Shown here: one piece after another, positions 1-8,385 of the stretch
How the letters are laid out: each line of letters begins with the position of its first letter
Numbering within the stretch: position 1 is the first letter of the stretch
From: Nitrosopumilus sp. BACL13 MAG-121220-bin23
GTDB taxonomy: Archaea > Thermoproteota > Nitrososphaeria > Nitrososphaerales > Nitrosopumilaceae
Direction of reading: 5' to 3'
Assembly: GCA_001437625.1 (NCBI GenBank)
Contig: LIAL01000001.1
Location: 3,393-67,392, forward strand
DNA length: 64,000 nucleotides
Translations under genes and position numbers: made by a program
The notes under the pieces: generated by a model
What the model was told of the DNA's origin: nothing
Seen by the model: only the letters and a program-made list of their open reading frames with translations
The model's database searches: none

Positions 1-750
1 TATGATCACTGTTTTACCTTCAACAAATTTTTCAATTGGACCTTTAATCCAAATTGGTGCATATATTTTTCTAATAGTTGAAAATTTTCCTTTTTCTCTA
101 AGGATTGAATCTAATGCTTCTGCGACGTTAATTCCTTTTCCTGCTACTCCTACTTTTCCTTTCCCTTCATTTGATGGAATTATCCATGCAAAAAATCCTG
201 GATATTTTTCTTGATCAAAAATTACTTCTACCTGTCCCTTTTTTATCCAATCTGCATAAATTTCATATTGTGCGGATGATAAAATTCCAGTTCTATCTTT
301 TTGCACTAATGATGATACTCCCCTTGCATCAACAAAAATTTTACAATCTATTTTCCCTTCATTGGTTCTTATTCCAACATCTGTAATTTCTTGAAAACTT
401 GTTCTAACTTTAATGACTGCTCCGTTTTTTTGAGCTTGAAATGCAATTTGTTTATCTAATTCTCTTCTGCTGATTTCTACCACTTTTTGTTTTTTTGAAT
501 TAATTGTAAAACTATTCCCATTTGCTGATGTAATCTTTGCAGACTCTATCATATGATCAAACGTTTTTCTAAATGGTATTATCCCTAATTCTTCTAAACC
601 TGTAATACTGACTAATCCTCCACAATGTTCTGGTGTCCCTATTTCATAATCTTCTTCAATTACTAATACTGAAAATCCTTTTGAAGATATTTCTCTGGCG
701 CATAGTAAACCTGCAACGCTTCCTCCTGCAACTATTGCATCGTAGTACAT
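1..750 (-). CDS. Geranylgeranyl reductase family FAD-dependent oxidoreductase (C-terminus cut by window edge)
   Basis: Reading the minus strand from an ATG at 750 gives 250 residues with no stop before the window edge. The N-terminus has a Rossmann FAD-binding start (YYDAIVAGGSVAGLLCAREI) followed by an acidic end of the second strand (VLVIEEDYEIG) and then HCGGLVS. This is the pattern of the archaeal digeranylgeranylglycerophospholipid reductase/geranylgeranyl reductase family. A middle motif (IFVDARGVSS) fits the family's conserved GA(D/R)G region. Family members saturate the isoprenoid chains of archaeal lipids or menaquinone side chains. The gene is divergent from pth2 with a 67-bp gap. 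It is partial because of the window edge, not broken. Which isoprenoid is the substrate cannot be told from sequence. Confidence 0.85.
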   Translation of the reverse strand, partial: MYYDAIVAGGSVAGLLCAREISSKGFSVLVIEEDYEIGTPEHCGGLVSITGLEELGIIPFRKTFDHMIESAKITSANGNSFTINSKKQKVVEISRRELDKQIAFQAQKNGAVIKVRTSFQEITDVGIRTNEGKIDCKIFVDARGVSSLVQKDRTGILSSAQYEIYADWIKKGQVEVIFDQEKYPGFFAWIIPSNEGKGKVGVAGKGINVAEALDSILREKGKFSTIRKIYAPIWIKGPIEKFVEGKTVII

Positions 751-817
751 AGATTTTGGTTCTTTGTCAATTATTTAATTCCAAAGTTTTTGATTATGCC
801 TAATTCTTCATACTGTC

Positions 818-1171
818 ATGGGCGACATTAAACAAGTAATTGTAGTTAGAACTGATCTTGCTATGGGAAAAGGCAAGATCGCTGCACAAGTAGGACATGC
901 ATGTGTACTTGGTGCTGAACATGTTAGAAAATCTCATCCTGAGTGGTGGTCTGAATGGTGGGGTGGTCAAGAAAAAGTGGTTGTAAAAGTCTCTGGACTT
1001 AAGGAGTTACAGCAAGTAAAAAGACAGGCTATTGATTTGAATCTTCCATGGTCTGAAGTATCTGATGCGGGACATACACAATTAGCTCCTGGCACAACAA
1101 CGTGTATATCCATTGGACCTGCACCTGAAAATTTAATTGATAAAATTACTGGCGATTTTAAATTACTCTAG
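818..1171 (+). CDS. pth2: Peptidyl-tRNA hydrolase, archaeal/eukaryotic type (Pth2)
   Basis: 117 residues, the usual length for Pth2. The N-terminus QVIVVRTDLAMGKGKIAAQ, followed by GHACV, holds the conserved Lys and the AAQ-x-GHA signature. The C-terminal part (DAGHTQLAPGTTTCISIGP) is the second hallmark, with the conserved D-AG-T-x2-PG-T pattern. The enzyme cuts peptidyl-tRNAs that drop off the ribosome, recycling tRNA in the cytosol. It sits just upstream of a secreted propeller gene and truD, on the same strand. The ATG start is preceded by an AT-rich stretch and no clear Shine-Dalgarno, as is common for leaderless archaeal genes. Confidence 0.95.
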   Translation: MGDIKQVIVVRTDLAMGKGKIAAQVGHACVLGAEHVRKSHPEWWSEWWGGQEKVVVKVSGLKELQQVKRQAIDLNLPWSEVSDAGHTQLAPGTTTCISIGPAPENLIDKITGDFKLL

Positions 1172-1219
1172 ATATTTTTCTTGCAATGAGATATAACCCT
1201 CTTAGATGTTTTTTCAAAC

Positions 1220-2818
1220 ATGAATAAAAAGGGCTTACTGGTTGTTTTCTTTTTTGGTGGAATAATGCTAACATCTGGATTTGGATTATCTAGCATGATA
1301 TCCCCTGCTGATGATAACTCTGATGTTACACTAACTGGAACTCCATCTGATAATTTTCCTGATGATCAAAGAACTACATTTTGTAGTTCTGGAAGTGATG
1401 CAAAATCCACTAAGTATGTTCAAGAATATTTAATTCCAACAGAATGTAGTAACCCGTTAGCTATTGTATCTGATTTTGATGGCAATGTTTGGTTTGCTCA
1501 AACCAACACTGGTAATATTGCAAAATTTGATCCTACAACTAAAACATTCACTGAATATGATAATCCCACATGGCCTGACGGTGCTCGTTCAATGATGTGG
1601 GGAATTGATTATGCTCCTGATGGATCTGTTTGGTTTACTGATGAAACATATGACTCTGTTTGGAGTTTTTCAACCCTTACTGAAGAATATAATAGATTAT
1701 CTTATCCTTCTGATGGTAATTCCTTACCTCAAAAATTAATGATAGATGGTTCTCAAATTATTATTAATGATTTTACTGGTAACAAGCTTACAATTTTAAA
1801 TATCAATCTCTCTGATGAAGAAGTTAATTATCTTAGTATTCCATCTGCACTTGATGATTCTGTAACTGCTGACTTTGCATTAGATGCAAATAATGACATT
1901 TGGTATACAAATTGGTTATATCAACAAGGTGGATTTTTGGTTAAGTTTAATCAAAATGGTTACCTTGATGCTGTATCTAACTCTGGTGAGAAATTTTTAC
2001 CTCTCATTGATTTCATCAATGCCTACGCATTACCTGTTCAATTACTTACTCCCAATGGAATAACTTTCTCAGACGATGGACTTCTTTGGATTGTAGATAC
2101 TACTTCTTCTTCTTTCTTTAGTTTTGATCCTTTATCTGAAGAATTTATTCAATATGTTACGGCAGATCCTGCGCTTGAAACGTATGGTAACCAGACAGGT
2201 GTGATTAAATCTCCTATATCTAGACCTTATTGGATAGAAAATAATGATCAAGGACAACTTGTATTCAATGAACAAACTGCAAATAATATTTCTGTAATTG
2301 ATCCAAAAAAACAATCTCTTGTGGAATACCATGTACCTTCAAAAAATCCTAATTGGGGTGATTGTGACAATGGTGTTGAAGTTTTAGATAATTGTGGTAT
2401 TGCACAAATCTTTGATTTTACAATATTTGGTGATAAAATTTGGTTTACTGAATGGGTTGAAAATAAAATTGGTGTTGTAGATACTTCTGTACCGTTACCA
2501 CTTGAAATTCAATTTGAATATGATACATTGAATTTACTTCCTGGAAATTCCGCTAATTTTCATTTTATAATATCTCCACAATTTAACGATGGAAAATTGG
2601 AACTTTCATCTATTGTATCTATAACACATGATTTTCTAACTGTTGATTTCATTCATGACTCTGTTGAAACTTTTGAACTAGATTCTGATAGCCCTGTCCC
2701 AGTTCATGTTGATATTTCTGCTTCTGATGATGCATTACCTGGAACATACAAAATTTTACTTGGTGTAGACTCTGATGATATTGCAATTAGTAAATTTCTT
2801 ACAGTGATAATAGAGTGA
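1220..2818 (+). CDS. Secreted beta-propeller protein, Vgb/streptogramin-lyase-like repeats
   Basis: 532 residues. Residues about 5-22 form a hydrophobic N-terminal segment behind two Lys, read as a signal peptide or anchor. Residues about 60-420 carry repeated units of the type (N/S)VWF(A/T)(Q/D/E)xxx(G/D)xIAKFDPxT, e.g. GNVWFAQTN, GSVWFTDET, NDIWYTNW, GLLWIVDT and KIWFTEWVENKIGVVD. This is the repeat of virginiamycin B lyase-like propellers. The last roughly 100 residues look like a beta-sandwich (LLPGNSANFHFIISP). Thaumarchaeal genomes carry related exported propellers, and antibiotic lyase activity should not be assumed. Its TGA stop overlaps the GTG start of truD (GTGA), so the two are probably cotranscribed. 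The ligand is unknown. Confidence 0.8.
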   Translation: MNKKGLLVVFFFGGIMLTSGFGLSSMISPADDNSDVTLTGTPSDNFPDDQRTTFCSSGSDAKSTKYVQEYLIPTECSNPLAIVSDFDGNVWFAQTNTGNIAKFDPTTKTFTEYDNPTWPDGARSMMWGIDYAPDGSVWFTDETYDSVWSFSTLTEEYNRLSYPSDGNSLPQKLMIDGSQIIINDFTGNKLTILNINLSDEEVNYLSIPSALDDSVTADFALDANNDIWYTNWLYQQGGFLVKFNQNGYLDAVSNSGEKFLPLIDFINAYALPVQLLTPNGITFSDDGLLWIVDTTSSSFFSFDPLSEEFIQYVTADPALETYGNQTGVIKSPISRPYWIENNDQGQLVFNEQTANNISVIDPKKQSLVEYHVPSKNPNWGDCDNGVEVLDNCGIAQIFDFTIFGDKIWFTEWVENKIGVVDTSVPLPLEIQFEYDTLNLLPGNSANFHFIISPQFNDGKLELSSIVSITHDFLTVDFIHDSVETFELDSDSPVPVHVDISASDDALPGTYKILLGVDSDDIAISKFLTVIIE

Positions 2819-4011
2819 TACCTGATATTGACTCTCAAATAGGAATCTCTCTCTACACTACAAAATTTTCTGGTATTGGCGGAAAAATTAGAATTACCCC
2901 TGAAGATTTTGAGGTATCTGAATTAATTTCTAAGCGTGCAACAAACTCCATCACTAATGAAAGTGGTTATGCTGTTTACAAATTAAAAAAGAAAAAAATT
3001 GATACTAATCATGCATTATCTGATGTATTTCGAAAAACAGGTGTTCGGTTAAAATCCCTAGGCTTAAAAGATGCATCTGCTATAACTGAACAATTCGTTG
3101 GTTCGCCTCATAAGGGTAAACCTATTGAGGATTTTTCTACTGAGAAATATTCTCTTACAAAAATTGGATTTACAAAAAAACCGTTATCTAAAAAAGAGAT
3201 GATTGGTAATAATTTTAAAATACGCATTTCTGATTGCTCTGATAAATTATCTTCTTTTAGTGAACATAATTGCATTTTAAATTTTTATGGTTATCAAAGA
3301 TTTGGTTCAAAAAGACCTGTAACTCATTTAATTGGTAAAGCTATTCTGCAAAGAGATTTTGATATGGCTGTAGATTTAATTTTATCATTTACTTCTACAT
3401 ATGATTCTGCAGAAAATACTGAAATTCGTGAAAAACTTTCTGATAAAATAAATTATGTGAAATATTATGATCACGTTCCATCTCAAATGGATATTGAACG
3501 AATTGTTCTAAAAGAAATGATAGATCACGATGATTCCATACGTGCTATACGTGCAATCCCATTATCTTTAAGACGATTTTATATTCAGGCTTACCAATCC
3601 TTTATTTTTAATCAATCTCTTAGTGCTGCATTTTTGGATGGTGAAAATTTATTTGAATCTCAATCTGGTGATGTTTGTTATGATTCTAAAAGTATCATTG
3701 GTAAATTCAAAGATGGTGTTGAACAATACCTTTCATTACCTTTTGTTGGTTATTCTTATTATAAAAAAACAAGATTTGATCATCAAATTTCTAAAGTTTT
3801 AAGTCAAGAAGAGGTTACTCCTAAAGATTTTTTCATTAAAGAGATGCAAGAAGTTAGTAGTGAGGGTGGATTTAGACAGGCTGCAATTCATTGTTCTGAT
3901 TATTTATCTGAAAACAATAATGTTGAGTTCTCTTTATCTCGTGGTTCTTTTGCAACCATTTTACTACGAGAAATTATGAAACCTGATGATCCTATTGCTG
4001 CTGGTTTTTAA
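2815..4011 (+). CDS. truD: tRNA pseudouridine(13) synthase TruD
   Basis: 398 residues, typical for archaeal/eukaryotic-type TruD. The N-terminal (I)xxxPEDFEVSE motif at about 28-36 and the catalytic motif SLGLKDASAITEQ, with catalytic Asp at residue 86, identify the family. Further conserved blocks are FYGYQRFGSKRP and LRRFYIQAYQSFIFNQSLS. It makes pseudouridine 13 in tRNA. The start is GTG at 2815, whose last two bases are the first two of the upstream TGA stop, so translation is probably coupled to the propeller gene. That partnership is odd, joining an exported protein with an RNA-modifying enzyme, and probably reflects compaction only. Confidence 0.95.
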   Translation: MIPDIDSQIGISLYTTKFSGIGGKIRITPEDFEVSELISKRATNSITNESGYAVYKLKKKKIDTNHALSDVFRKTGVRLKSLGLKDASAITEQFVGSPHKGKPIEDFSTEKYSLTKIGFTKKPLSKKEMIGNNFKIRISDCSDKLSSFSEHNCILNFYGYQRFGSKRPVTHLIGKAILQRDFDMAVDLILSFTSTYDSAENTEIREKLSDKINYVKYYDHVPSQMDIERIVLKEMIDHDDSIRAIRAIPLSLRRFYIQAYQSFIFNQSLSAAFLDGENLFESQSGDVCYDSKSIIGKFKDGVEQYLSLPFVGYSYYKKTRFDHQISKVLSQEEVTPKDFFIKEMQEVSSEGGFRQAAIHCSDYLSENNNVEFSLSRGSFATILLREIMKPDDPIAAGF

Positions 4012-4017
4012 TTTATT

Positions 4018-4224
4018 TTATTTTTTTAAAACCTTTGATATGATGCCTACTGAAATTACTATTATTCCACAAATCATAATTCCAATTCCATAAGTAATCC
4101 AATTTGGATTGGCATACATGAAAGATGATTCTGGACCTACTATTGATTGTCCTTGAAGGTCAAAAATTAACCCAAAAATGAATGTAATAATTCCAATTCC
4201 AATCACCGAATAAGATTTTTCCAT
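4018..4224 (-). CDS. Small two-TM membrane protein, unknown function
   Basis: 68 residues with two hydrophobic segments at about 6-23 and 43-64, joined by a polar loop (DLQGQSIVGPESSF) and ending in basic KVLKK, consistent with an inner-membrane hairpin. It converges on truD with a 6-bp gap. No family is recognised. The size, ATG start and clean TM pattern support it as a real gene. Confidence 0.6.
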   Translation of the reverse strand: MEKSYSVIGIGIITFIFGLIFDLQGQSIVGPESSFMYANPNWITYGIGIMICGIIVISVGIISKVLKK

Positions 4225-4327
4225 AACTTCTTGGTATAATTTCTATTAAAAAGGGTAAACAGAATTGATACTTTAAGCAATTCATTTTCTGATTCTATTT
4301 TTAATGATTTTCTAATGATTTAATGAA

Positions 4328-5014
4328 ATGTACGACTGGAATGGTGATTCTGAATCCTCTCATCACAAATATTTAGGTTTGATATTGTTTGTCTCATCAG
4401 CACTTTTAGCAATAATCTTGTTTCTTATTTTTTATCCTCAAATTGAGACCATCAATAAAGAATCCCCTGTTTTAATTAATTTGATGTTTATTCCTGCTAT
4501 GGCTGTAGGATTTCTTTATGGTATTAAAATTACTCAACGTGCTGTTAATCCGTCTGAAATTCAAAGTCCAATTAAAAGGTCTATTGTAAAAATATTCTTA
4601 TTCTTTTTTGTAATTGGTGGAATGTTTAGTTCTGTTAACTTTGCAATTAATGGTGGAAGTGTAATGCCTGAAGTCTCTATTTTTGAAGATGGGTTGTTGA
4701 CATGGCTACATACTTTTATTGTGGAAAACGGGGGTGCTACTTTTCTTATTATCACTAGTATTGGATTAATGGCCGCAGCAACGAAAAGAATTGTAGGATT
4801 GGATTCTGGATTTTTAAATAGACTTGTTTCTTCTGTTGGTACTTTTGTTTTTGTCACTATTCTTGTTTTAAGTTTTACAAAATCTGATCCTACTTCGTCT
4901 GGTGTATTTTTATACACTTTTTATCAGGCTGGAATTGTTGGCGGTGCATTTTATGCTATGAATAAATTAACTAAAGACAAAAACATGATGTCCGATTTTT
5001 CAAATGGATATTAA
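4328..5014 (+). CDS. Multi-pass membrane protein (about 6 TM), unknown; resembles the protein at 20111-20683
   Basis: 228 residues with hydrophobic segments at about 15-36, 49-66, 85-107, 133-150, 166-183 and 191-211. The C-terminal segment (SFTKSDPTSSGVFLYTFYQA followed by GI) lines up with the C-terminus of the protein at 20111-20683 (SRFTDLTPSTFEVLLYFLYQ followed by LGI), sharing the Thr-Pro/Pro-Thr turn and the Y-x2-YQ-x-GI core. The two are therefore probably paralogues. No catalytic motif or transporter signature was recognised. A small TPR-like gene follows in the same direction. Confidence 0.65.
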   Translation: MYDWNGDSESSHHKYLGLILFVSSALLAIILFLIFYPQIETINKESPVLINLMFIPAMAVGFLYGIKITQRAVNPSEIQSPIKRSIVKIFLFFFVIGGMFSSVNFAINGGSVMPEVSIFEDGLLTWLHTFIVENGGATFLIITSIGLMAAATKRIVGLDSGFLNRLVSSVGTFVFVTILVLSFTKSDPTSSGVFLYTFYQAGIVGGAFYAMNKLTKDKNMMSDFSNGY

Positions 5015-5073
5015 TTTAATTCTCTCTTAAGTTGATGCATATTCTTAATTTCTAGTGTTACTATAGATTTTCT

Positions 5074-5412
5074 ATGGGATTTCTAAATAAAATTAAAAAA
5101 AGTATTGAATTAAAACAACGTATGCCTAATAATGAATCTATTAAAAAAATTGAGAATAGAATACTAGAATTAACAAAACAATTAAAAAAAAATCCTAATA
5201 ATTCTAAAATTATTACTACATTATACATGTACTATGTTGAAATATCTGACACTGAAAAAAAAATTGAATGTTTAAAAAAATTATCTCAACTTTTACCTAA
5301 TGATTTTTATTCATTTCAGCAACTTGCAGATATTTATATAAATGAATTTGAAAATATTGCTCAAGCAAAAATTTATCAAAATCAGGCAAATAATATCAAA
5401 AATTCTTTCTAG
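5074..5412 (+). CDS. Small TPR-like helical protein, unknown
   Basis: 112 residues, Lys/Asn-rich and predicted fully helical. Residues about 45-105 read as roughly two tetratricopeptide-like helix pairs (KIITTLYMYYVEI, then KKIECLKKLSQLLPNDFYSF, then QQLADIYINEF and AQAKIYQNQA), with the L-P-x-D-x6-LA spacing of TPR units. It probably binds a partner protein. The ATG start follows an AT-rich upstream region. The specific role is unknown. Confidence 0.6.
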   Translation: MGFLNKIKKSIELKQRMPNNESIKKIENRILELTKQLKKNPNNSKIITTLYMYYVEISDTEKKIECLKKLSQLLPNDFYSFQQLADIYINEFENIAQAKIYQNQANNIKNSF

Positions 5413-5432
5413 TTTTTAATTAATTGTATGAT

Positions 5433-5681
5433 TTAGTTCTCTAAATCTACGTATATTCCTGAAATTTCAGTATTGATTCTACTCCAGTATGTTTCACATC
5501 CATCTGTTTTAAAATCATTTGCTTTACATTCATTGAAATGGGCTGTACTCTCTCTAGACATATTATCTCCAAACAAAACATCTTCGCCAATTGCAACTCC
5601 TATTATTAAAATTGCCACTAAACTAGCTGAAACAAGGATCATAGAATAGCCTACTCCTCTCATATTTTTAGGATCTTTCAT
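5433..5681 (-). CDS. Small single-TM protein, unknown
   Basis: 82 residues. One hydrophobic segment at about 13-31 (SMILVSASLVAILIIGVAIG) is followed by a polar tail of about 50 residues containing two Cys (FNECKANDFKTDGCETYW), which may form a disulphide if the tail is outside. It converges with the TPR-like gene, 20 bp away. No family was recognised. Confidence 0.55.
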   Translation of the reverse strand: MKDPKNMRGVGYSMILVSASLVAILIIGVAIGEDVLFGDNMSRESTAHFNECKANDFKTDGCETYWSRINTEISGIYVDLEN

Positions 5682-5797
5682 TTATGTGAAATCTATAAAC
5701 CTTGAATTTAATCTTTTCACGTCTAAATCTCCGCTTCAATCTTTAACACTAGTATATTTTTTCCGATAAAAAGAAAAGAGAGTACTTCAAAATAGGT

Positions 5798-6301
5798 TTG
5801 TTGAGTATTCAAATTCTTCAATATGAGTTTCTTGGTCCTATACCCCTTACTGAATGGGGCCCTCCAATGGAACAATTGGTTTATTTGATTTTATCTCGAA
5901 ACAAGGATAAATTTGATATAATTTATGCTGGCGATTGTCAAAAAACTGATGATAAATCGTTTTTTACTGATCATGATAAATTCGAATGCTGGCTTAAACA
6001 ATCTGGATCTGAACAATCTTTACATCTTGCAATTTTACCGCTGTTTGATTCTACTGATAAAAAAAGAATAAATATAATTCAAAAGATATTATCTCAATAC
6101 AAACCACATTGTAATTTTGATGATATTATTAAACAAAAACCTGATTATGTTGTAAGAGTTTCAGAGGAACCTGATGTAAATTCTGATAAGATAATTTGTG
6201 CATGTTGTGGCTCTAAAATGAATTTGGAAAAAACTCTTGAAAAATCTAATCTTTATCGTTGTATTGGTTGTGGATTAAGCGACACTAGACTTAATTCTTA
6301 A
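5798..6301 (+). CDS. Zinc-ribbon protein, unknown N-terminal domain
   Basis: 167 residues. The C-terminus has two Cys pairs, CACC (about residue 132) and CIGC (about 157), forming a classical zinc ribbon. The N-terminal 110 residues (FLGPIPLTEWGPPMEQLVYL) are a folded domain I do not recognise, with an invariant-looking GPPME turn. The chosen start is TTG at 5798; a second TTG at 5801 is equally possible. Its stop lies 11 bp inside the end of the convergent gene at 6291. A nucleic-acid or protein-binding role is inferred from the ribbon only. Confidence 0.6.
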   Translation: MLSIQILQYEFLGPIPLTEWGPPMEQLVYLILSRNKDKFDIIYAGDCQKTDDKSFFTDHDKFECWLKQSGSEQSLHLAILPLFDSTDKKRINIIQKILSQYKPHCNFDDIIKQKPDYVVRVSEEPDVNSDKIICACCGSKMNLEKTLEKSNLYRCIGCGLSDTRLNS

Positions 6302-6524
6302 CTTTGTTTTGTACTTTAAATAATTCCACTGTTAGTAAATCAATTGCTTTTTTCAAATGTTGAAATTCATTAATTGAATGCATTTGCCCTTCTACTAATG
6401 CTCTCATGATTTTAACTGAACTTTTTTGATGATCATCTGATGCAACAATTTCCATGGCGTTTAATTTTGATAATAAATTATCTAAATCTTTAATCATTTC
6501 ATCTGATGGTTTGTGTTTATCCAT
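6291..6524 (-). CDS. Small helical protein, unknown
   Basis: 77 residues from the ATG at 6524. A longer open frame runs up to 6740, but its extra N-terminus lies antisense to the zinc-ribbon gene at 6616-6768 and lacks protein-like character, so the internal ATG was chosen. The protein is helical, with heptad-like Leu/Ile spacing (EMIKDLDNLLSKLNAME and INEFQHLKKAIDLLTVEL). It is probably a small coiled-coil or dimeric bundle. Its end overlaps the convergent gene by 11 bp. Confidence 0.55.
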   Translation of the reverse strand: MDKHKPSDEMIKDLDNLLSKLNAMEIVASDDHQKSSVKIMRALVEGQMHSINEFQHLKKAIDLLTVELFKVQNKVKN

Positions 6525-6615
6525 GATTGTCCTATTTTTTTTTCGTATATGAATTATTACAACAACCTTTTGATTAATACAAAATACATAAAACTCATAT
6601 AATTTACTAAAAAAT

Positions 6616-6768
6616 ATGGGATTCAAAAAAGGTATTAACACATGTGTGGAATGTGAGAAAAAACTCTCTGAGGATCCAAATGAAACAGGCATGTGTAGCA
6701 AATGTGGTTCAGGTGCTAGAATTGATTCAGAAATACACAAAGAATTAAGCGATTTAGGGATAATCTAA
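6616..6768 (+). CDS. Zinc-ribbon microprotein (50 aa)
   Basis: An ATG at 6616 opens 50 codons ending TAA at 6768. The protein has two Cys pairs, C-x2-C (CVEC) and C-x2-C (CSKC), separated by 13 residues. This is a complete four-Cys zinc ribbon with a short acidic tail (ELSDLGII). The coding strand is opposite to the two flanking genes. It belongs with the other Cys-rich microproteins of this window. Function is unknown; single ribbons of this kind often bind RNA or act as subunits of larger complexes. Confidence 0.6.
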   Translation: MGFKKGINTCVECEKKLSEDPNETGMCSKCGSGARIDSEIHKELSDLGII

Positions 6769-6791
6769 AAAAATCTGTATATTGAGAATTA

Positions 6792-6944
6792 TTATAATAA
6801 ATCTTCATCAATTTCTTCAATTGGATTGATAAATTGCTTACATGTACAATCTGGAATTTTACATTCTCCTAATTTTATCATTAAATTACTTTTTTCATCT
6901 GGAACGTGAACTTCATCTGTATGGTGACATTTTTTACAATTCAT
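6792..6944 (-). CDS. Cys/His-rich microprotein (50 aa)
   Basis: An ATG at 6944 gives 50 residues beginning MNCKKCHHTDEVHVP and later GECKIPDCTCKQF, with an acidic tail. The CxxCHH and C-x4-C-x-C pattern gives five Cys and three His, enough for one zinc site. The C-terminal C-x4-C-x-C-x2-F arrangement resembles the end of the protein at 38541-38777 (CLVVDCKCNQF), which suggests a small family. It lies 27 bp upstream of nothing on its own strand except the adh stop region and may be monocistronic. Confidence 0.55.
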   Translation of the reverse strand: MNCKKCHHTDEVHVPDEKSNLMIKLGECKIPDCTCKQFINPIEEIDEDLL

Positions 6945-6971
6945 TTTGATTTCCTTATTGTACCTCTAAAT

Positions 6972-8006
6972 CTATGGAATTAAAACTGCACGTGCATCTA
7001 TTTTTGAATTTTTTAATTTTTGTAGTGCTTCATTTGCCTTCTCTAAAGGAAATGTTTCATAAATTACTTCAATATTATTTTCATCACATATTTTAATTAC
7101 TTGCTCCATGTCTTTTGTTGATCCTATCAATGTACCTCTAATTGTTTTTTCTTCAAATACATTAAATTCTGGATTCTTACCTATTGTTGCAATTACAATT
7201 ATCCCTCCCTTCTTTACTGATTTTATTGCAGTATCTGTAACAATATCTGCTGGAGCAAATACAATTGCTGCATCTAACAATCCATGTCTTTCTTTCACTT
7301 TACCTAGAAATTCTTCTTGATCATTAGAAAATACCATTGTATCTGTTGCACCTAATCTTTTTGCAACATCTAGATGATTTTGCGTTCTTGAAAATGCAAT
7401 AACTTTACATTTTTCTATTTTGGCGAATTGTACTGCCATATGACCAACTCCACCAATTCCAAATATTCCTATTTTTTTATCTAATTTTGGTTCTGCAGCT
7501 TTTACTGCTTTGTAGGCTGTTATTCCTGCACAAAATAATGGTGCTGCATATTCTGATTTCATACTATCTGGGACTTTTGTTGCAAAATCTTCTATAACTG
7601 TGATGTATTCTGAGTAACCTCCTTTCAGTGTCTCACCTGTAATTTTTGATGATTCACAGAGATATTCTTTTCCTTCATCACAATATTGACATTTTTTACA
7701 TGCTTCTAGTAATGGGGTTATTCCTGCTCTATCTCCTATTTTGAATTTAGTAACATCATTTCCAATTTCAATAACTTTTCCAACTAATTCATGTCCTGGA
7801 ACAATTGGCAATGTGTCTGGAATTCCAACATGTTTCCAATCTCCTTCAATTCCATGAAGTTGTGAATGACAAACACCGCATGCTTCTATTTTTAGTAAAA
7901 TTTCATTTGATCTTTCAATTTGATGTTTATCAATATTAGTGGGTTTCAAAGGATTTGTTTCAATTTTAGCACATTCTGAAAGTACCATTGCACGCATTTT
8001 TTCCAT
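6972..8006 (-). CDS. Zinc-dependent alcohol dehydrogenase (MDR superfamily)
   Basis: 344 residues, the normal length for medium-chain dehydrogenases. Catalytic zinc ligands lie in ACGVCHSQLH (about 42-51) and VPGHELVG. The structural-zinc loop is C-x2-C-x2-C-x7-C (CKKCQYCDEGKEYLC). The NAD(P) fold carries GIFGIGGVGHMAVQFAK, an AxGxxG-type loop, followed by AFSRTQNHL. It lacks an acidic residue right after the second strand and has Ser-Arg instead, hinting at NADP preference (inference). It would interconvert an alcohol and an aldehyde; the substrate is unknown. It is divergent from the gene at 8103 across a 96-bp AT-rich promoter region. Confidence 0.9.
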   Translation of the reverse strand: MEKMRAMVLSECAKIETNPLKPTNIDKHQIERSNEILLKIEACGVCHSQLHGIEGDWKHVGIPDTLPIVPGHELVGKVIEIGNDVTKFKIGDRAGITPLLEACKKCQYCDEGKEYLCESSKITGETLKGGYSEYITVIEDFATKVPDSMKSEYAAPLFCAGITAYKAVKAAEPKLDKKIGIFGIGGVGHMAVQFAKIEKCKVIAFSRTQNHLDVAKRLGATDTMVFSNDQEEFLGKVKERHGLLDAAIVFAPADIVTDTAIKSVKKGGIIVIATIGKNPEFNVFEEKTIRGTLIGSTKDMEQVIKICDENNIEVIYETFPLEKANEALQKLKNSKIDARAVLIP

Positions 8007-8102
8007 AAATTCTCTTTTTCATTATTCTATTTAAAACACTGTACTGATTTTATTTCTAAATATTGTAATTAAGATAAGATTTATTTCTAAAATAATATAA
8101 TT

Positions 8103-8342
8103 ATGTATGTGGCTGATATCACATCTGAAGATCGTGAGCGAGTTAAATTACTATCTTTAATTTCTTCATCTAAAAATGAATTTGATAAATTATCTTTAGA
8201 ACAATTAGCACGATTAGAAGAACTAGTTAAAAAAAAAGATTACAGTCACGATAAAAAGGCTGATAAAACAAAATCCAAATTTCTTAAAAGAATCAATGTT
8301 AGAATTTATGAAATAACTGAAGGTAGAGGTATTTGGGGTTAA
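8103..8342 (+). CDS. Small charged protein, unknown
   Basis: 79 residues, strongly charged and probably helical in the first half (EDRERVKLLSLISSSKNEFDKLSLEQLARLEELVKKK), with a basic linker and a short C-terminal segment (RINVRIYEITEGRGIWG). No family is recognised. It precedes the DUF255 protein gene by 43 bp on the same strand and may be cotranscribed with it. Confidence 0.55.
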   Translation: MYVADITSEDRERVKLLSLISSSKNEFDKLSLEQLARLEELVKKKDYSHDKKADKTKSKFLKRINVRIYEITEGRGIWG

Positions 8343-8385
8343 TTTTTACATCTATGTACAAATATTCTAATGATTTTGATTAGTT

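Noticed and set aside
6525..6740. 5' extension of the minus-strand 77-aa gene
   Set aside because: It overlaps the plus-strand zinc-ribbon gene at 6616-6768 and shows no homology-like features.
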